Origin: Cerasicoccus maritimus
GTDB lineage: Bacteria; Verrucomicrobiota; Verrucomicrobiia; Opitutales; Cerasicoccaceae
Direction: 5' to 3'
Assembly: GCA_031296935.1 (NCBI GenBank)
Contig: JAVDPD010000003.1
Location: forward strand, 186,001-250,000
Length of the DNA: 64,000 nt
Of the stretch, positions 51,243 to 60,257 are shown one piece after another. Position 1 is the stretch's first letter. Each line of letters begins with the position of its first letter. The notes below the pieces were generated by a model. It made no database searches, was not told where the DNA came from, and saw only the letters and a list, made by a program, of their open reading frames with translations. A program made the position numbers and the translations under genes.

Positions 51243-54200
51243 CTAGCCTTGCGAGCTGGCGCTGCTTGGAGGCAGGCGCTCGGGCTGCACGTCGGGGCTG
51301 GTGATCATGATGTAGTCCATGTTCACGCCCTTGCCGTTTAGGTTGGTCAGGCGGATGGTGTTCTTGCCTTTCTTGAAATGGTAGAGCAGCGGCTTTTCAT
51401 TGGTCGGGTTTTGGACCGTGAACAGACGCCAGTCATCCGAGCCGTTGGCCCAGCCGCCGGTGGCGGGGAGTGTCGCTACCACGAATGGCTCCTGATCCTC
51501 GCCGTTGATCTGCACGAGGCGCTCGCCGCCCTCAAACTGCGAGCAGTAAACGAGGCTTAGGTTGTAATAGCCCTCAGCGGGGGCATCGACTTCGTATTCG
51601 AGCCAATGGCCGTCGTTATTCCAACCGGAGAACGCCTGGCCGACGATCGCGCGCTTGTTGCTGCTGATCCCGACCTTGCCGCCGCCTTCGTTGGCCATGT
51701 CTTCGGCTTGGACCACGATTTTCGTGCCCGCAGGCGCTGGGCTCTTTTCAGCGGCGGCAACGCGCTGGGCCGTGCGTTCGGCGGCTTCGTTGAAGGCCTT
51801 GGCCATCGCGGCTTCCTGCTCAGCGCGGACCTTGTTGAGCATTTCCTGACGGTAGGCAAAGAGGCTTGGTGCACCGGCTTTGGCAAACTCCACCCGCTCG
51901 TTGGCGGCGAGGGTAATTTGGATGCCACCGCTGATTTTCTCGACCTTGGCGTCGCCGGCGCGGTCGCCATTGGAGGCGAGCGTGTAAGCCTTGAGGCCGT
52001 TGAGCGCGTCATACTCCAGCGTGATCTTACCTTCGGTCGGCGAGGGGTTACTGACAACATACGCGCCGTTGTCGGCATGCTCAAGGAGGGCCAGGCCGGC
52101 AGTGTCGCGCTTGACGATGGCGCCGTTGCATTCGAGGTAAGTGCCGCCGCCGAGGAACAGTGTGCCATTGGCGTTGGTGTAAGCTTGGAGGGCGTCGGTC
52201 TTGAGCTTGCCCGTGTCGTGCATGCCGGGTTGGTAGCTGGCGAAACCGTAGTCCACGCCGTCGACCGTGTTAATGGTCAACAGTCCATAGCCAGACTCAA
52301 GGCTGCCCGCAACTTCGACGCTCTTGATGTAATCGCTGTTGTCGTAATCGAACTCCACGGCGTTGCCGTAGATGGTGTTGTCGATCTCGCGGCGCTGGAG
52401 AATGGTGGTTGGCTTTTCGCGCCCGAGGATGCCGTCGCCCAGGATGACTTGGGTGAGTTCACCACCGGCGGCGAGGAAGCGCGCGCGCTTGCCCTCGACG
52501 GCGAAGTCCATCGTGTAAGCTTCGTCGGTGTCGGCGGCGCGGACGTTTTCGAGCATCTTGTAGCCGTCGTTGACGGGCTTGGGGAACTCATAGGCGCTGG
52601 TCGCGAGGTCGCTGGAGTAGTCGCCGCGAATGTGCCAGGCGAGGTCCATCTTGCGGGTCAGCTTGGAGAACGCACCAAAGATGTCCGCAATGTAGTTTGG
52701 CGTGACGAAGATTGCGCGGTCCATGGTAACGCCGCTGTAGGCCTTGTCGGCATTGGCGCGCTGGATGCCGATCGTGTCGCCGAAGCCGTAAACGAGCTGG
52801 TTGCCGTCGCTGAGCATTTGGCTGAGCTCGTCGACCACGAGGGTGTTGTGCGCCAGGGTCGTTTTATACCAGTCCTTGTAGAGCGGATTTTCATACCAGA
52901 CGATGCCCGGGTCGGGGATGAGCCAGTTGTCGAACGCGTAGACGTCGAGGTTCATCTTGTCCGGGTGGCCGTGTGAGCGGTTTGGGCCGTAGTCGAGGAG
53001 CACGCTGATGGTGCCGTTTTCGGTGGTGTTGCGGAGGATGCCGTGGCCGACGTCGAACATGTTGACGCTCTTAAACTCGATGGCCTCGGCTTCGCCTTCC
53101 AGTGGCAGGTAGTTGATGGAAACCGGGAACTGCTGGAACTGCGCGTCGAGGTGGCGGCCGCTTTGGTTGAGGATCGTCAGATACTTCGGGTCCTGGTAGC
53201 GGCGGTAGCCATACTCCCACAAATAGGATTCGCGCCCAACGACATTGGCGCGACCGGAGTCATTGGTGGCTGGCGCGGTGAGGTCCGGATAAGCGGCTTC
53301 GAGCGGCGAGTCGAAGAGGCCTTTCACGGCGGCGTCGCGGTAGGAATACATGTCCATGCCGTGGTGGCGCATGATCTCGGCATACATGACAATGGCTTGC
53401 ATGGCCATGCCTTGGTAGCCCATAGCGCCTTCGCTCCAGAGCCCGTCGGGCGAGATGGTGTATTCGCTGAAGTGGAGCATCATGCCCTGCGGCTTGCCCT
53501 TGTTGTCCTTGCCAGCGGGGCCATAGAGGCCGAGTGAAATCAGCTCTTCGTCGTCGATAGCGTAGCCGGTGATCAGCACGCCCAGCGTGCAGATGGCTGA
53601 CCAATTCGTGGGGGCGCGCAGCACTGAGCTGTTCTTGGCGATGAACTTCGCGGAGCGGCGGAGCAGGTCGTTTTCGATGAGCTCGCGCTCGGCCGACGTC
53701 ATCGATGGCAGGTTGTAAATGAGGTCATAGCCGCGGGCGACCTGTATCAACCACGTGGCGTCGGAGAGACGTTGGTCAAAGACAATGCCGGAGTCGTGGT
53801 TGAAGCCGGGGCGGTTGCCTTCGCCGTAGTTCGGGAAGCGCTTGGCGTATTCGAGGAGGAGCTCCTTGGTGTAGTCGCCGTATTTTTGCTCGTCGGTTAG
53901 GACGTAAACGGTGGCCGCATTGGCGATGTCGAGGCCGAGCTGGTTGTGGACTTTGCCCACTTCTTTTTCGGGGAGGTGCTCCCAGTTGCCATTCTTGTCC
54001 TTGCGGGGCTCGGGAATGCCGTGGGGCTCCGTCATGCGCTGGTCGATGGACTGCTTGAGACCGGCGAGTTGCTGCTGAAGTTCGTCGCTGGTCTTGAGCA
54101 TTTCCTTGTAGTAATCGATGTCCTGCTGGTCCCAGAATGTATTCGGGTGGCCCTCAGTGTTGCGGACTTCCACGAAGACGTCGACCGTCCCCTTGGGCGG

Positions 54201-54800
54201 TAAGGTGTTCTCAATTGCGTTGTCGATATTGGCGACCTGGTAGGCCTTGGGCGCGACCATTTCGGCTTCGAGATTGGTGGGGGACAGCACGCGGATCTTG
54301 CCGATGCCACCCCATTTCGGGCCGAGCTTGCCGTTTTTGTCCTTAAACTGCGGCCACTTGCTGGTCATCTGGAGCTTGATGTCCTGCCCGAAGCCCTTGG
54401 CCGGAATGCGGACGAAGTCGCCGTGCTTATTGGAAATTTCACCTGAGCCGACCTTTTCGCCGTCGATGTAAACATCCACGCCCTTGGGCAAGCCGATGTT
54501 GCCTCGGGCCAGACCCTGTATCTCGATGGCATCGATCTCGCAGGGAATGACGAGGCGGATGTCGATCGTGCCCTTGTCGAGCGGATCAAAGATCGCGCCC
54601 GGCTGGCGGCCGTCGGTCAGGGTTTTCTGGGCGGGCCAGTCCTTGTTGAATTTGGCGTTGGTGCCCTTGGCAGTGGCACCGAGCTTAGCCTCGGCGACGT
54701 TGTAGAGCTCTTGGGCGTGGGTCTGTGGCACGGCGGCCAAGAGTCCGAGAATCAGGCCGCAGGCAGTGGCCAAAGGTGGGATCTTCGAGCTATTTGACAT
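51243..54800 (-). CDS. Very large secreted lyase: alginate-lyase-like and heparinase-type domains with C-terminal CBM
   Basis: The 1185-residue protein has a signal peptide (about residues 1-30). Residues 30-180 form a discoidin-like beta-sandwich, followed by an alpha/alpha-toroid of alginate-lyase or DUF4962 type (NRPGFNHDSGIVFDQRLSDA, SAICTLGVLITGY, LWSEGAMGYQGMAMQA). A heparinase II/III beta-domain has YGPNRSHGHPDKMNLDVYA and AHNTLVVDE. The last 130 residues (VVQAEDMANEGGGKVG, WLEYEVDAPAEGYYNLSLVY, NLNGKGVNMDYIMI) are a CBM6/35-like module. The three-part arrangement fits PL17- or PL15-like oligouronate lyases. The ATG at 54800 is used since it begins the signal peptide; longer frames reach into unlikely sequence. 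Confidence 0.87.
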   Translation of the reverse strand: MSNSSKIPPLATACGLILGLLAAVPQTHAQELYNVAEAKLGATAKGTNAKFNKDWPAQKTLTDGRQPGAIFDPLDKGTIDIRLVIPCEIDAIEIQGLARGNIGLPKGVDVYIDGEKVGSGEISNKHGDFVRIPAKGFGQDIKLQMTSKWPQFKDKNGKLGPKWGGIGKIRVLSPTNLEAEMVAPKAYQVANIDNAIENTLPPKGTVDVFVEVRNTEGHPNTFWDQQDIDYYKEMLKTSDELQQQLAGLKQSIDQRMTEPHGIPEPRKDKNGNWEHLPEKEVGKVHNQLGLDIANAATVYVLTDEQKYGDYTKELLLEYAKRFPNYGEGNRPGFNHDSGIVFDQRLSDATWLIQVARGYDLIYNLPSMTSAERELIENDLLRRSAKFIAKNSSVLRAPTNWSAICTLGVLITGYAIDDEELISLGLYGPAGKDNKGKPQGMMLHFSEYTISPDGLWSEGAMGYQGMAMQAIVMYAEIMRHHGMDMYSYRDAAVKGLFDSPLEAAYPDLTAPATNDSGRANVVGRESYLWEYGYRRYQDPKYLTILNQSGRHLDAQFQQFPVSINYLPLEGEAEAIEFKSVNMFDVGHGILRNTTENGTISVLLDYGPNRSHGHPDKMNLDVYAFDNWLIPDPGIVWYENPLYKDWYKTTLAHNTLVVDELSQMLSDGNQLVYGFGDTIGIQRANADKAYSGVTMDRAIFVTPNYIADIFGAFSKLTRKMDLAWHIRGDYSSDLATSAYEFPKPVNDGYKMLENVRAADTDEAYTMDFAVEGKRARFLAAGGELTQVILGDGILGREKPTTILQRREIDNTIYGNAVEFDYDNSDYIKSVEVAGSLESGYGLLTINTVDGVDYGFASYQPGMHDTGKLKTDALQAYTNANGTLFLGGGTYLECNGAIVKRDTAGLALLEHADNGAYVVSNPSPTEGKITLEYDALNGLKAYTLASNGDRAGDAKVEKISGGIQITLAANERVEFAKAGAPSLFAYRQEMLNKVRAEQEAAMAKAFNEAAERTAQRVAAAEKSPAPAGTKIVVQAEDMANEGGGKVGISSNKRAIVGQAFSGWNNDGHWLEYEVDAPAEGYYNLSLVYCSQFEGGERLVQINGEDQEPFVVATLPATGGWANGSDDWRLFTVQNPTNEKPLLYHFKKGKNTIRLTNLNGKGVNMDYIMITSPDVQPERLPPSSASSQG

Positions 54801-55141
54801 AGGGGATGATGGTTGAGAATTTGCCACGCTACACCAAACGCGTAAGGTAAGTCTAGCATTAAAGTGGTTGAGCCTGGCACCCATGCATTGGTAATTCGCG
54901 GCGATCGAGAAGTCTCTCTAAGTGGCTAATTTGTTGCATAGTGGTCGGCGTTAGGGAAGGGCTCCAGTCAGCGCTCGCTGCAACTATACAGGTGTTTTCC
55001 GGCTAGCGATCTGCGTTGTTACCTCCACGAACAGCGTCAGGGCTGGTAGTTAATGGCTTGCTTAAGTATTGGCAATAAATGGCAGCATTCTGCCATTAGT
55101 GGGTTGACTTGAGTTATTGGCGGCTTCTTGTTGGCAGCGAA
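54801..55141. other. Divergent intergenic region with an inverted repeat
   Basis: This 341-base region separates the lyase gene (minus) from a PEP-CTERM gene (plus). It holds no recognisable gene. A perfect 8-base inverted repeat AATGGCAG/CTGCCATT with a 4-base loop is at 55078-55097, 45 bases before the PEP-CTERM start. It may be an operator or structural element. It resembles a -24/-12 promoter only loosely, with spacing one base short. No other motif could be supported. Confidence 0.5.
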
Positions 55142-55966
55142 ATGTCAAAAAGAACCTATTTGTTCCTCACGACCTTGGGATTTGCCCAAGCCACCCGTCT
55201 GTTTGCCGGCGCGTATGCGTCGTCCACGGACACCTCGCACCCGATTGATGCGGGCGTTTCCTACACGGACGAGAAAATCTCCGGTTGGGCGGAAAGCGTT
55301 GCGGACTACTACATAACTGCCTCCGGCAGTGGAGATCCGACCAACGCGCTCGGCGAATACAACACGAGCCTGGTTTCGTTGGGCGACTTAACCGCAGAGC
55401 AGATTGCCAATGGCGAATCTCCAGGCTACATCACGCTTCAGTTTGATGGCTTCAGCGATGGCGATGGCTGGGATTTCGTCATCTATGAAAACGGATTCTC
55501 CTACCTGGGAGGCTTGTTTGCCGAGTTGGCCTACGTGGAGGTGTCGAGCGACGGCGTTAACTTTGCGCGCTTCGACAGCATATCAACCAATACCGAAGCC
55601 TTGGGCGGTGGTGCGGGCTTTCAGGCCTTCGACATGACCAATGTTTACAACCTGGCGGGTAAACATGTAGGCGGTCTGGGTACGTCGTTTGACTTGTCGG
55701 AGCTCAGCGATGACCCGCTGACCATTGCAGGCTTGCTTGATCTGACCAACATCCAATACGTGCGCATTGTGGACATCCCCGGCAGCGGGGATTACCTCGA
55801 TAGCGAGGGCAACTCCATTCTCGACAATTGGCCAACCTCGGGCACTGGTGGTTTCGACCTTCGAGCGGTTGGCTACGCTTACGCTGTCCCTGAGCCATCG
55901 GACTACGCCTTGTTCGCGGGCCTCGGTGTCCTTGCCTTGGCCGTGCGCCGCCGGATTGCGCGCTAG
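55142..55966 (+). CDS. PEP-CTERM surface protein
   Basis: The 274-residue protein has an N-terminal signal (about residues 1-25) and a C-terminal PEP-CTERM tail: VPEPSDYALFAGLGVLALAV followed by RRR. The central part has GYITLQFDGFSDGDGWDFVI, YENGFSY and VRIVDIPGSGDYLD, a beta-sandwich family seen in exported proteins of PEP-CTERM organisms. I use the ATG at 55142; an in-frame TTG at 55109 would add 11 residues before the signal peptide. It is a single gene, followed by a convergent repeat-rich region. Confidence 0.87.
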   Translation: MSKRTYLFLTTLGFAQATRLFAGAYASSTDTSHPIDAGVSYTDEKISGWAESVADYYITASGSGDPTNALGEYNTSLVSLGDLTAEQIANGESPGYITLQFDGFSDGDGWDFVIYENGFSYLGGLFAELAYVEVSSDGVNFARFDSISTNTEALGGGAGFQAFDMTNVYNLAGKHVGGLGTSFDLSELSDDPLTIAGLLDLTNIQYVRIVDIPGSGDYLDSEGNSILDNWPTSGTGGFDLRAVGYAYAVPEPSDYALFAGLGVLALAVRRRIAR

Positions 55967-56095
55967 GCAAAGCTGTGTATTTGACCGGTTATTAAAGTCC
56001 TTAATTTTAACCCTAAACTTCATTTATTGGTAGAAAACACGCTTATATATGGTATGAGTTTTCTTGTGCATATGTTTAGCGTGATAGCCCAAATC

Positions 56096-56180
56096 GCCGC
56101 AAGTCCTTTGGGTTGAAGGACTTGCGGCACTAGGGTGTTTTCTGGGGTTAAAAACACTCCCTAGCGGTCCAGCAGGGTGC
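56096..56180. repeat. Cluster of three hairpins between convergent genes
   Basis: The first hairpin is a perfect 13-base-pair stem, GCCGCAAGTCCTT and AAGGACTTGCGGC (56096-56128), with a 7-base loop. A second, with arms CTAGGG...TGTTTT and AAAACA...CCCTAG, covers about 56130-56164. The third is CCAGCAGGGTGCTGG at about 56168-56182. They lie between the PEP-CTERM gene and the convergent exbD gene and can act as transcription terminators for both, although no long T-run follows. The third is related in shape to the CCAGCG/CGCTGG palindromes elsewhere. Confidence 0.7.
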
Positions 56181-56183
56181 TGG

Positions 56184-56621
56184 CTAGTTGCTCATCACGG
56201 CCAGGGAGAAGTTCTCGATGTTGTTGCCGTGGAGGCAGCTGATCACGGTGATGATGTCCTGGTAGCGCGCATCTTTGTCGGCTTTAACGACTACGGCGCT
56301 CAGGTCGCGGGATTCTTTTTCGGCTTTAATTCGCTTAAAGAGATCAGCGTGGTCGATCGGGTCATTACCAATGCGGAAGAGCACGCGCTCGTCGGCAGGT
56401 GTGGCCTCGTCGAACTCAAACACCGAGATCGACAGCACGTCCTCGAGTTTGGCGACTTCAGCTTCGCTGGCCTTGGGCAGCTCGACGGGGAACTGCTGGG
56501 TCTCCTCCACAAAGTTGGTCGCCACCATGAAGAAGACGAGCAGCAGGAAGACCACGTCGATCATCGGAGTGAGATCGGCACCCTGGACTTCGCGTCGCTG
56601 GCGGCGTCTAATCTTGGCCAT
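56184..56621 (-). CDS. exbD: ExbD/TolR-type biopolymer transport protein
   Basis: The 145-residue protein has one N-terminal membrane helix preceded by basic residues ([11 protein letters not shown]). [21 protein letters not shown] contains the essential aspartate of the ExbD/TolR/MotB-type proton channel. The periplasmic part ends with [18 protein letters not shown], the conserved ExbD/TolR tail. With the ExbB-like protein it forms a proton-driven motor. The ATG at 56621 overlaps the end of the ExbB gene by 14 bases, so the two are coupled. It is the last gene of the operon. Confidence 0.92.
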   Translation of the reverse strand: MAKIRRRQRREVQGADLTPMIDVVFLLLVFFMVATNFVEETQQFPVELPKASEAEVAKLEDVLSISVFEFDEATPADERVLFRIGNDPIDHADLFKRIKAEKESRDLSAVVVKADKDARYQDIITVISCLHGNNIENFSLAVMSN

Positions 56622-57270
56622 CGGTGCTCTCGGCTGCTGGGGTTTCCTCGGCGGTTTCTTTGCCCGCCAGGTGGTAGGCGCGCATGATTTGCAGGATGCC
56701 TTCTTCGACAATCGTGTAGAAGTAGTCGACCCGCGCGCGGAAATAGTTGTTGGCGATGATGGCGGGGATTGCGATCACCAGACCGGCGCCCGTCGTGATG
56801 AGCGCCACGGAAATGCCCTGCGCCATCAGCTCCTTGTCGACGCTTTCTTTAGCGATTTCGTCGAAGCTGAGGATCATCCCGTAAACCGTCCCAAACAAAC
56901 CGAGCAGCGGCGCAATACTGCCAATCAGCGAGAGCACGTTGAGGAATTTCTCCAGCCGCGGCATTTCGCGGGCTGAGGTTTCGAGCAAGGCTTCCTCCAG
57001 CTCGGTGCCCTCGATCTGGTGCACCTCGATGCCCTTGTAAAGCACTTGCCCAAAGACCACATCGGACGCCTTGCCGAGCTCGCGCGCGCCGTCGAGGTCT
57101 TCTGCGCGGATCTTCTTACAGGCTGCATCGACGATCTCGTCGTTGATGACGTTCTTTTTGCGCAGGTGGACGAAGCGCTCGATGATCACGGCAATGCTCA
57201 CGATGGAGCAGATCGCCAGCGGGATCATGCTGCCGCCGGCTTCGATGATTTTATCGATGAATATAGACAT
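56608..57270 (-). CDS. exbB: ExbB/TolQ-type proton channel protein
   Basis: The 220-residue protein has three membrane helices ([40 protein letters not shown] and [20 protein letters not shown]). The second and third carry the conserved Pro/Thr pattern [10 protein letters not shown] and [15 protein letters not shown] of the MotA/TolQ/ExbB family. It forms the stator ring around ExbD. Its start is separated from the upstream CBM9-domain gene by 137 bases that contain an inverted repeat at 57298-57381. Confidence 0.93.
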   Translation of the reverse strand: MSIFIDKIIEAGGSMIPLAICSIVSIAVIIERFVHLRKKNVINDEIVDAACKKIRAEDLDGARELGKASDVVFGQVLYKGIEVHQIEGTELEEALLETSAREMPRLEKFLNVLSLIGSIAPLLGLFGTVYGMILSFDEIAKESVDKELMAQGISVALITTGAGLVIAIPAIIANNYFRARVDYFYTIVEEGILQIMRAYHLAGKETAEETPAAESTDGQD

Positions 57271-57297
57271 GGTTGGTAGTTTTTAAAGTGGGTTGGG

Positions 57298-57381
57298 GTA
57301 GGGGCGATTGCCCTCATTCGTCCGTCGCATAGATTGGGCAATCCGCCATGTATGCGGACGGTTGAGGGCAACCGCCCCTAC
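57298..57381. repeat. Long inverted repeat inside the Exb operon
   Basis: GTAGGGGCGATTGCCCTCA at 57298-57316 and TGAGGGCAACCGCCCCTAC at 57363-57381 are inverted copies with a single mismatch over 19 bases. Further inside, CGTCCG and CGGACG form another stem. A transcript here would fold into a long imperfect hairpin between the CBM9-domain gene and exbB. It resembles a paired intergenic repeat like the REP pairs at the left end but has another sequence. Confidence 0.85.
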
Positions 57382-57407
57382 CTTTCTCTGGATGAATTTG
57401 CATCGCA

Positions 57408-60257
57408 TTAATTTGCCTGCCCGAATTTGAGCGTGGGCCAGGCGGCGGGGAGCTTGTGTTCGATGGTTTTATTGGACTCGCCGTAGTCGCGGCGTTGGTC
57501 GATGTAGATGATCATCAGCTCCTTGCCAGGCTCGATGGGCACGCTGTTTTCGACGAGGCCCGCGTAGGCGCTGTTGGTGTTGACGCCGCCAATGAACACG
57601 CCGCTGTTGGGCTCGGTTTCGCCGAGGACGACCAACTGCTCGTAGCTGCCGCTGCCAATCGCGTTGACCACGACCTGGTCCTTAAAGCGGGCGTCGAGGT
57701 TCATGTCCGGGTCCTGCACTTTGATCCAAACCGGCTCGCCGGGGGAGAGGATCGCGAGCTCTTTTTCGGCGGCCTCGTCTTCGTAAAAACCGACCTCGGC
57801 GTCTGAGCCGAGCAACAGCAAATCGCCCCAGGTGTCGGGGCGCTCCCAGGTGTGGTGTCCGCGCATGACCCACGAAATCGAGTCCGTGGTGTTGATGTAA
57901 TTGAACGACGTTTGAAAGCCGAGATACTTGCCGGCCTTGAGGCGCGGGCCTTTGATCACCTTGCCGTTGGCGGGCATGAACAGCTCTACGGTGTAGCCGC
58001 CGGGAACCTCCTGCATGGCCATTTGCATGCCTTCGGCATCGCCGCCGCGGTAGTAGAAGCCGCGCGTGTTCGGCATGTTGCGCATCTCGTGGCCATGACC
58101 ATACTCGGCTATGAGATTCGGGTTCTCGACGGTGCCGTAGGGCGCGAAGAACATCTGGATCGCCTCGTAATACTTCATCAGCGGGCCGCGCGCAGTGGAG
58201 GTGTCGACCCACACCTCGATGCTGTCGCCCTGCCAGAGGCGTCCGCTGCCAGGCGGCGTTTGGCGCACCTTGTTGGGCACCTTGGCCGCCAGGTAGATGC
58301 CGCTCGGGTCCCACTGAATCCACATCGGGATGGACTCGGATTCCGGCAGCTCGCGCACCTTCACGCCCTCCATCGTGTGCTGGTTAAACTGAGGGCGCTC
58401 CAGCGGCCACTCGTCCTCGCCAATGACGCCATCGAGCACTGGCTTTTCACGAACCATCGTGGCGAAGCCAAACTTGAGCGGCTTGAAATCGGGCTCCTCC
58501 AGCACGCGGGTTTCCTCGGGCTCGTCTGACTGCTCGTCGGCCTTGGCGGTCGGGTCGATCAGCAGGGCGTCGCGCTGTTCGGGGAACTCGCCCGCCTTGG
58601 AAACCAGCTGCTCGGCCTGGGCCTCGATGTCGTCGTAGGCAGCGTTGGGCTCGTTGCGCGCGCGGCTCATTTCGAGGAGCTTTTGGAAGACTTCGGCGTT
58701 AAAACCACGACCGCGCGGGCCGGGCAGCGGTCGGCTAAAGGGCAGGTTGAGCCCGGGCGCGCCGGGCCCCATTTTGCCTTCGCCAGGGGCCATGCCCTGC
58801 TGGCTCATCATGGCCATGAGATCCGTCATGGCATCGTTTTCGGTGCGACCGCTTTCGTGGAAATCAGCCATGAGCTGCGCCTTCTCCATCATGGCCAGCT
58901 TGGCCTCGATCTTTTCCATCTTCTCGCTCATATCGCCCAGCTCGGCGGCGCGGGAGGCGGCGGCGACTTCGCGCTCGACCTGCGCTTCGCGGGCTTCTTC
59001 CGGCTTATCGCGGACCTCGGCCACGAGCGGATCGGGCTTAATGGCGGGCGGCGGTGGAGGTGCCGCTTCGGCCGTCTTTCGTTCGGTCTTGTCGAGGGCA
59101 TCCTGCGCGGCGCTGGCTGGCGGGGGAGGCGGCGCAGCGGCCTGTTTCGCATCTGCCTGGTCAGCTGTTTGCTGCTGGGGCGCGTTTTGCTGGGCGACGG
59201 GCGGGGGTGTTGGCGCGGCGGCCTCGGGGATGTCGATTTCGCGGTCCTTGGCCTCGACTTCGTCCAGCTTGAGCGTCTCCGCGGTCTTGCTCAGGGCGAG
59301 CTCGCTGGCCTGGTCTTTCATGCGCTCGGGGACTTGTTCCCGGACGGTTTGGGCGAGGTCCTTGAGCAGCTCTTCGCGAAGTTGCTCGTCCTCATTCATG
59401 GCGAATTTTTCGAAATAGCGGTTGGCCTGCATGAGGATGCGCTCGGCGCTTTCGGGGGCCAGGCGCTCTTCCAGTGTTTGGTCAAACTCATCCTGAATCT
59501 GCTGCTTAACGTCCTGCTCGACGACGAATTTCACCGCTTCGCGGGCTTCGATGTCGGCTCGGGCCACTTTCTCGGCTTCATTAAATTCCGGCTTGGGCTC
59601 CTTGTTGCGCTTGGCCTGCTGGACCTGCTCGCGCTCGCGTTTGCGGGTGTCTGTTTGCGCGGCCTTGGTGATGCGGCGCTCCTCGGTTTTGCCGACGGTG
59701 TTTTCCATGCGCTTGTCGAGGTTGGCGGCAAGCTTGTCGATGGTGTGTTCGCGGACTTGCTCGAGGGTGGCTTGTTTCAGCTCCTGGCGGACCATGTCCT
59801 TGAGCTTGTCGGCGGTGGATTGAAACATGTCGGCCGAGATCTGGGCGTATTGCTCGGAAAAGGCCTCCATGTCGTAATCCTGCTGCTCCATGAGGTCTTC
59901 CAGCTCGGCGAGGTCCACCTCGATGTCGAACTCGACCTGTTCCCAAAGTTCCTCCATCTGAAGCGCTTCCATGTCGGCGGCAATGCTCTCGAAGGACTCC
60001 TTCAGCTCGTGACGAAGCATGTTGCGCGTCTCTTGAACGAGGGCCTGCTGCGCCTCCTGCTCCTGATTGAGTTGCTCGGCCAGGAGCTCTTCCGGGGTGG
60101 GCTTGGGCTCGACTTTTTCCGGGATCAGCTCGTCCATAATCTTTGGCGCAAAACCGCTGATGTGCAAGATGAGCGAGAGCGCCAGGAAGAACCACAGGCT
60201 GTGCCGCCAGATCTTTCTCTGGCGCGGCTGAAGCGGGTTGGGGGAAGCGATTGTCAT
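57408..60257 (-). CDS. Anchored coiled-coil protein with C-terminal CBM9-like domain, in the TonB/TolA position
   Basis: The 949-residue protein has a short cytoplasmic tail, one membrane helix (HSLWFFLALSLILHISGF, about residues 20-37) and a charged helical region from about 60 to 340 rich in Glu, Gln, Lys and Ala. Proline-rich linkers follow at about 340-410 (APTPPPVAQQ, APPPPPAIKPDP), then a second helical and Met/Gly segment. Residues about 590-820 look like a CBM9/DOMON carbohydrate-binding domain (LDGVIGEDEWPLERP, GDSIEVWVDTS, YTVELFMPANG). A last beta-domain (about 835-945) has WIKVQDPDMNLDARF and ETEPNSGVF. The layout is that of TolA or TonB but without a TonB C-terminal domain. It is upstream of exbB/exbD on the same strand. 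I start at ATG 60257, not at the TTG two codons earlier. Confidence 0.8.
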   Translation of the reverse strand: MTIASPNPLQPRQRKIWRHSLWFFLALSLILHISGFAPKIMDELIPEKVEPKPTPEELLAEQLNQEQEAQQALVQETRNMLRHELKESFESIAADMEALQMEELWEQVEFDIEVDLAELEDLMEQQDYDMEAFSEQYAQISADMFQSTADKLKDMVRQELKQATLEQVREHTIDKLAANLDKRMENTVGKTEERRITKAAQTDTRKREREQVQQAKRNKEPKPEFNEAEKVARADIEAREAVKFVVEQDVKQQIQDEFDQTLEERLAPESAERILMQANRYFEKFAMNEDEQLREELLKDLAQTVREQVPERMKDQASELALSKTAETLKLDEVEAKDREIDIPEAAAPTPPPVAQQNAPQQQTADQADAKQAAAPPPPPASAAQDALDKTERKTAEAAPPPPPAIKPDPLVAEVRDKPEEAREAQVEREVAAASRAAELGDMSEKMEKIEAKLAMMEKAQLMADFHESGRTENDAMTDLMAMMSQQGMAPGEGKMGPGAPGLNLPFSRPLPGPRGRGFNAEVFQKLLEMSRARNEPNAAYDDIEAQAEQLVSKAGEFPEQRDALLIDPTAKADEQSDEPEETRVLEEPDFKPLKFGFATMVREKPVLDGVIGEDEWPLERPQFNQHTMEGVKVRELPESESIPMWIQWDPSGIYLAAKVPNKVRQTPPGSGRLWQGDSIEVWVDTSTARGPLMKYYEAIQMFFAPYGTVENPNLIAEYGHGHEMRNMPNTRGFYYRGGDAEGMQMAMQEVPGGYTVELFMPANGKVIKGPRLKAGKYLGFQTSFNYINTTDSISWVMRGHHTWERPDTWGDLLLLGSDAEVGFYEDEAAEKELAILSPGEPVWIKVQDPDMNLDARFKDQVVVNAIGSGSYEQLVVLGETEPNSGVFIGGVNTNSAYAGLVENSVPIEPGKELMIIYIDQRRDYGESNKTIEHKLPAAWPTLKFGQAN

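Noticed and set aside
55078..55097. Sigma-54 type (-24/-12) promoter before the PEP-CTERM gene
   Set aside because: TGGCAG and TGC are present, but the distance between the GG and GC pairs is 9 and not 10 bases, and the sequence is better explained as an 8-base inverted repeat.
57408..60257. Ordinary TonB protein
   Set aside because: No TonB C-terminal domain is visible and the protein is about four times longer than TonB; the C-terminal third looks like a carbohydrate-binding domain.
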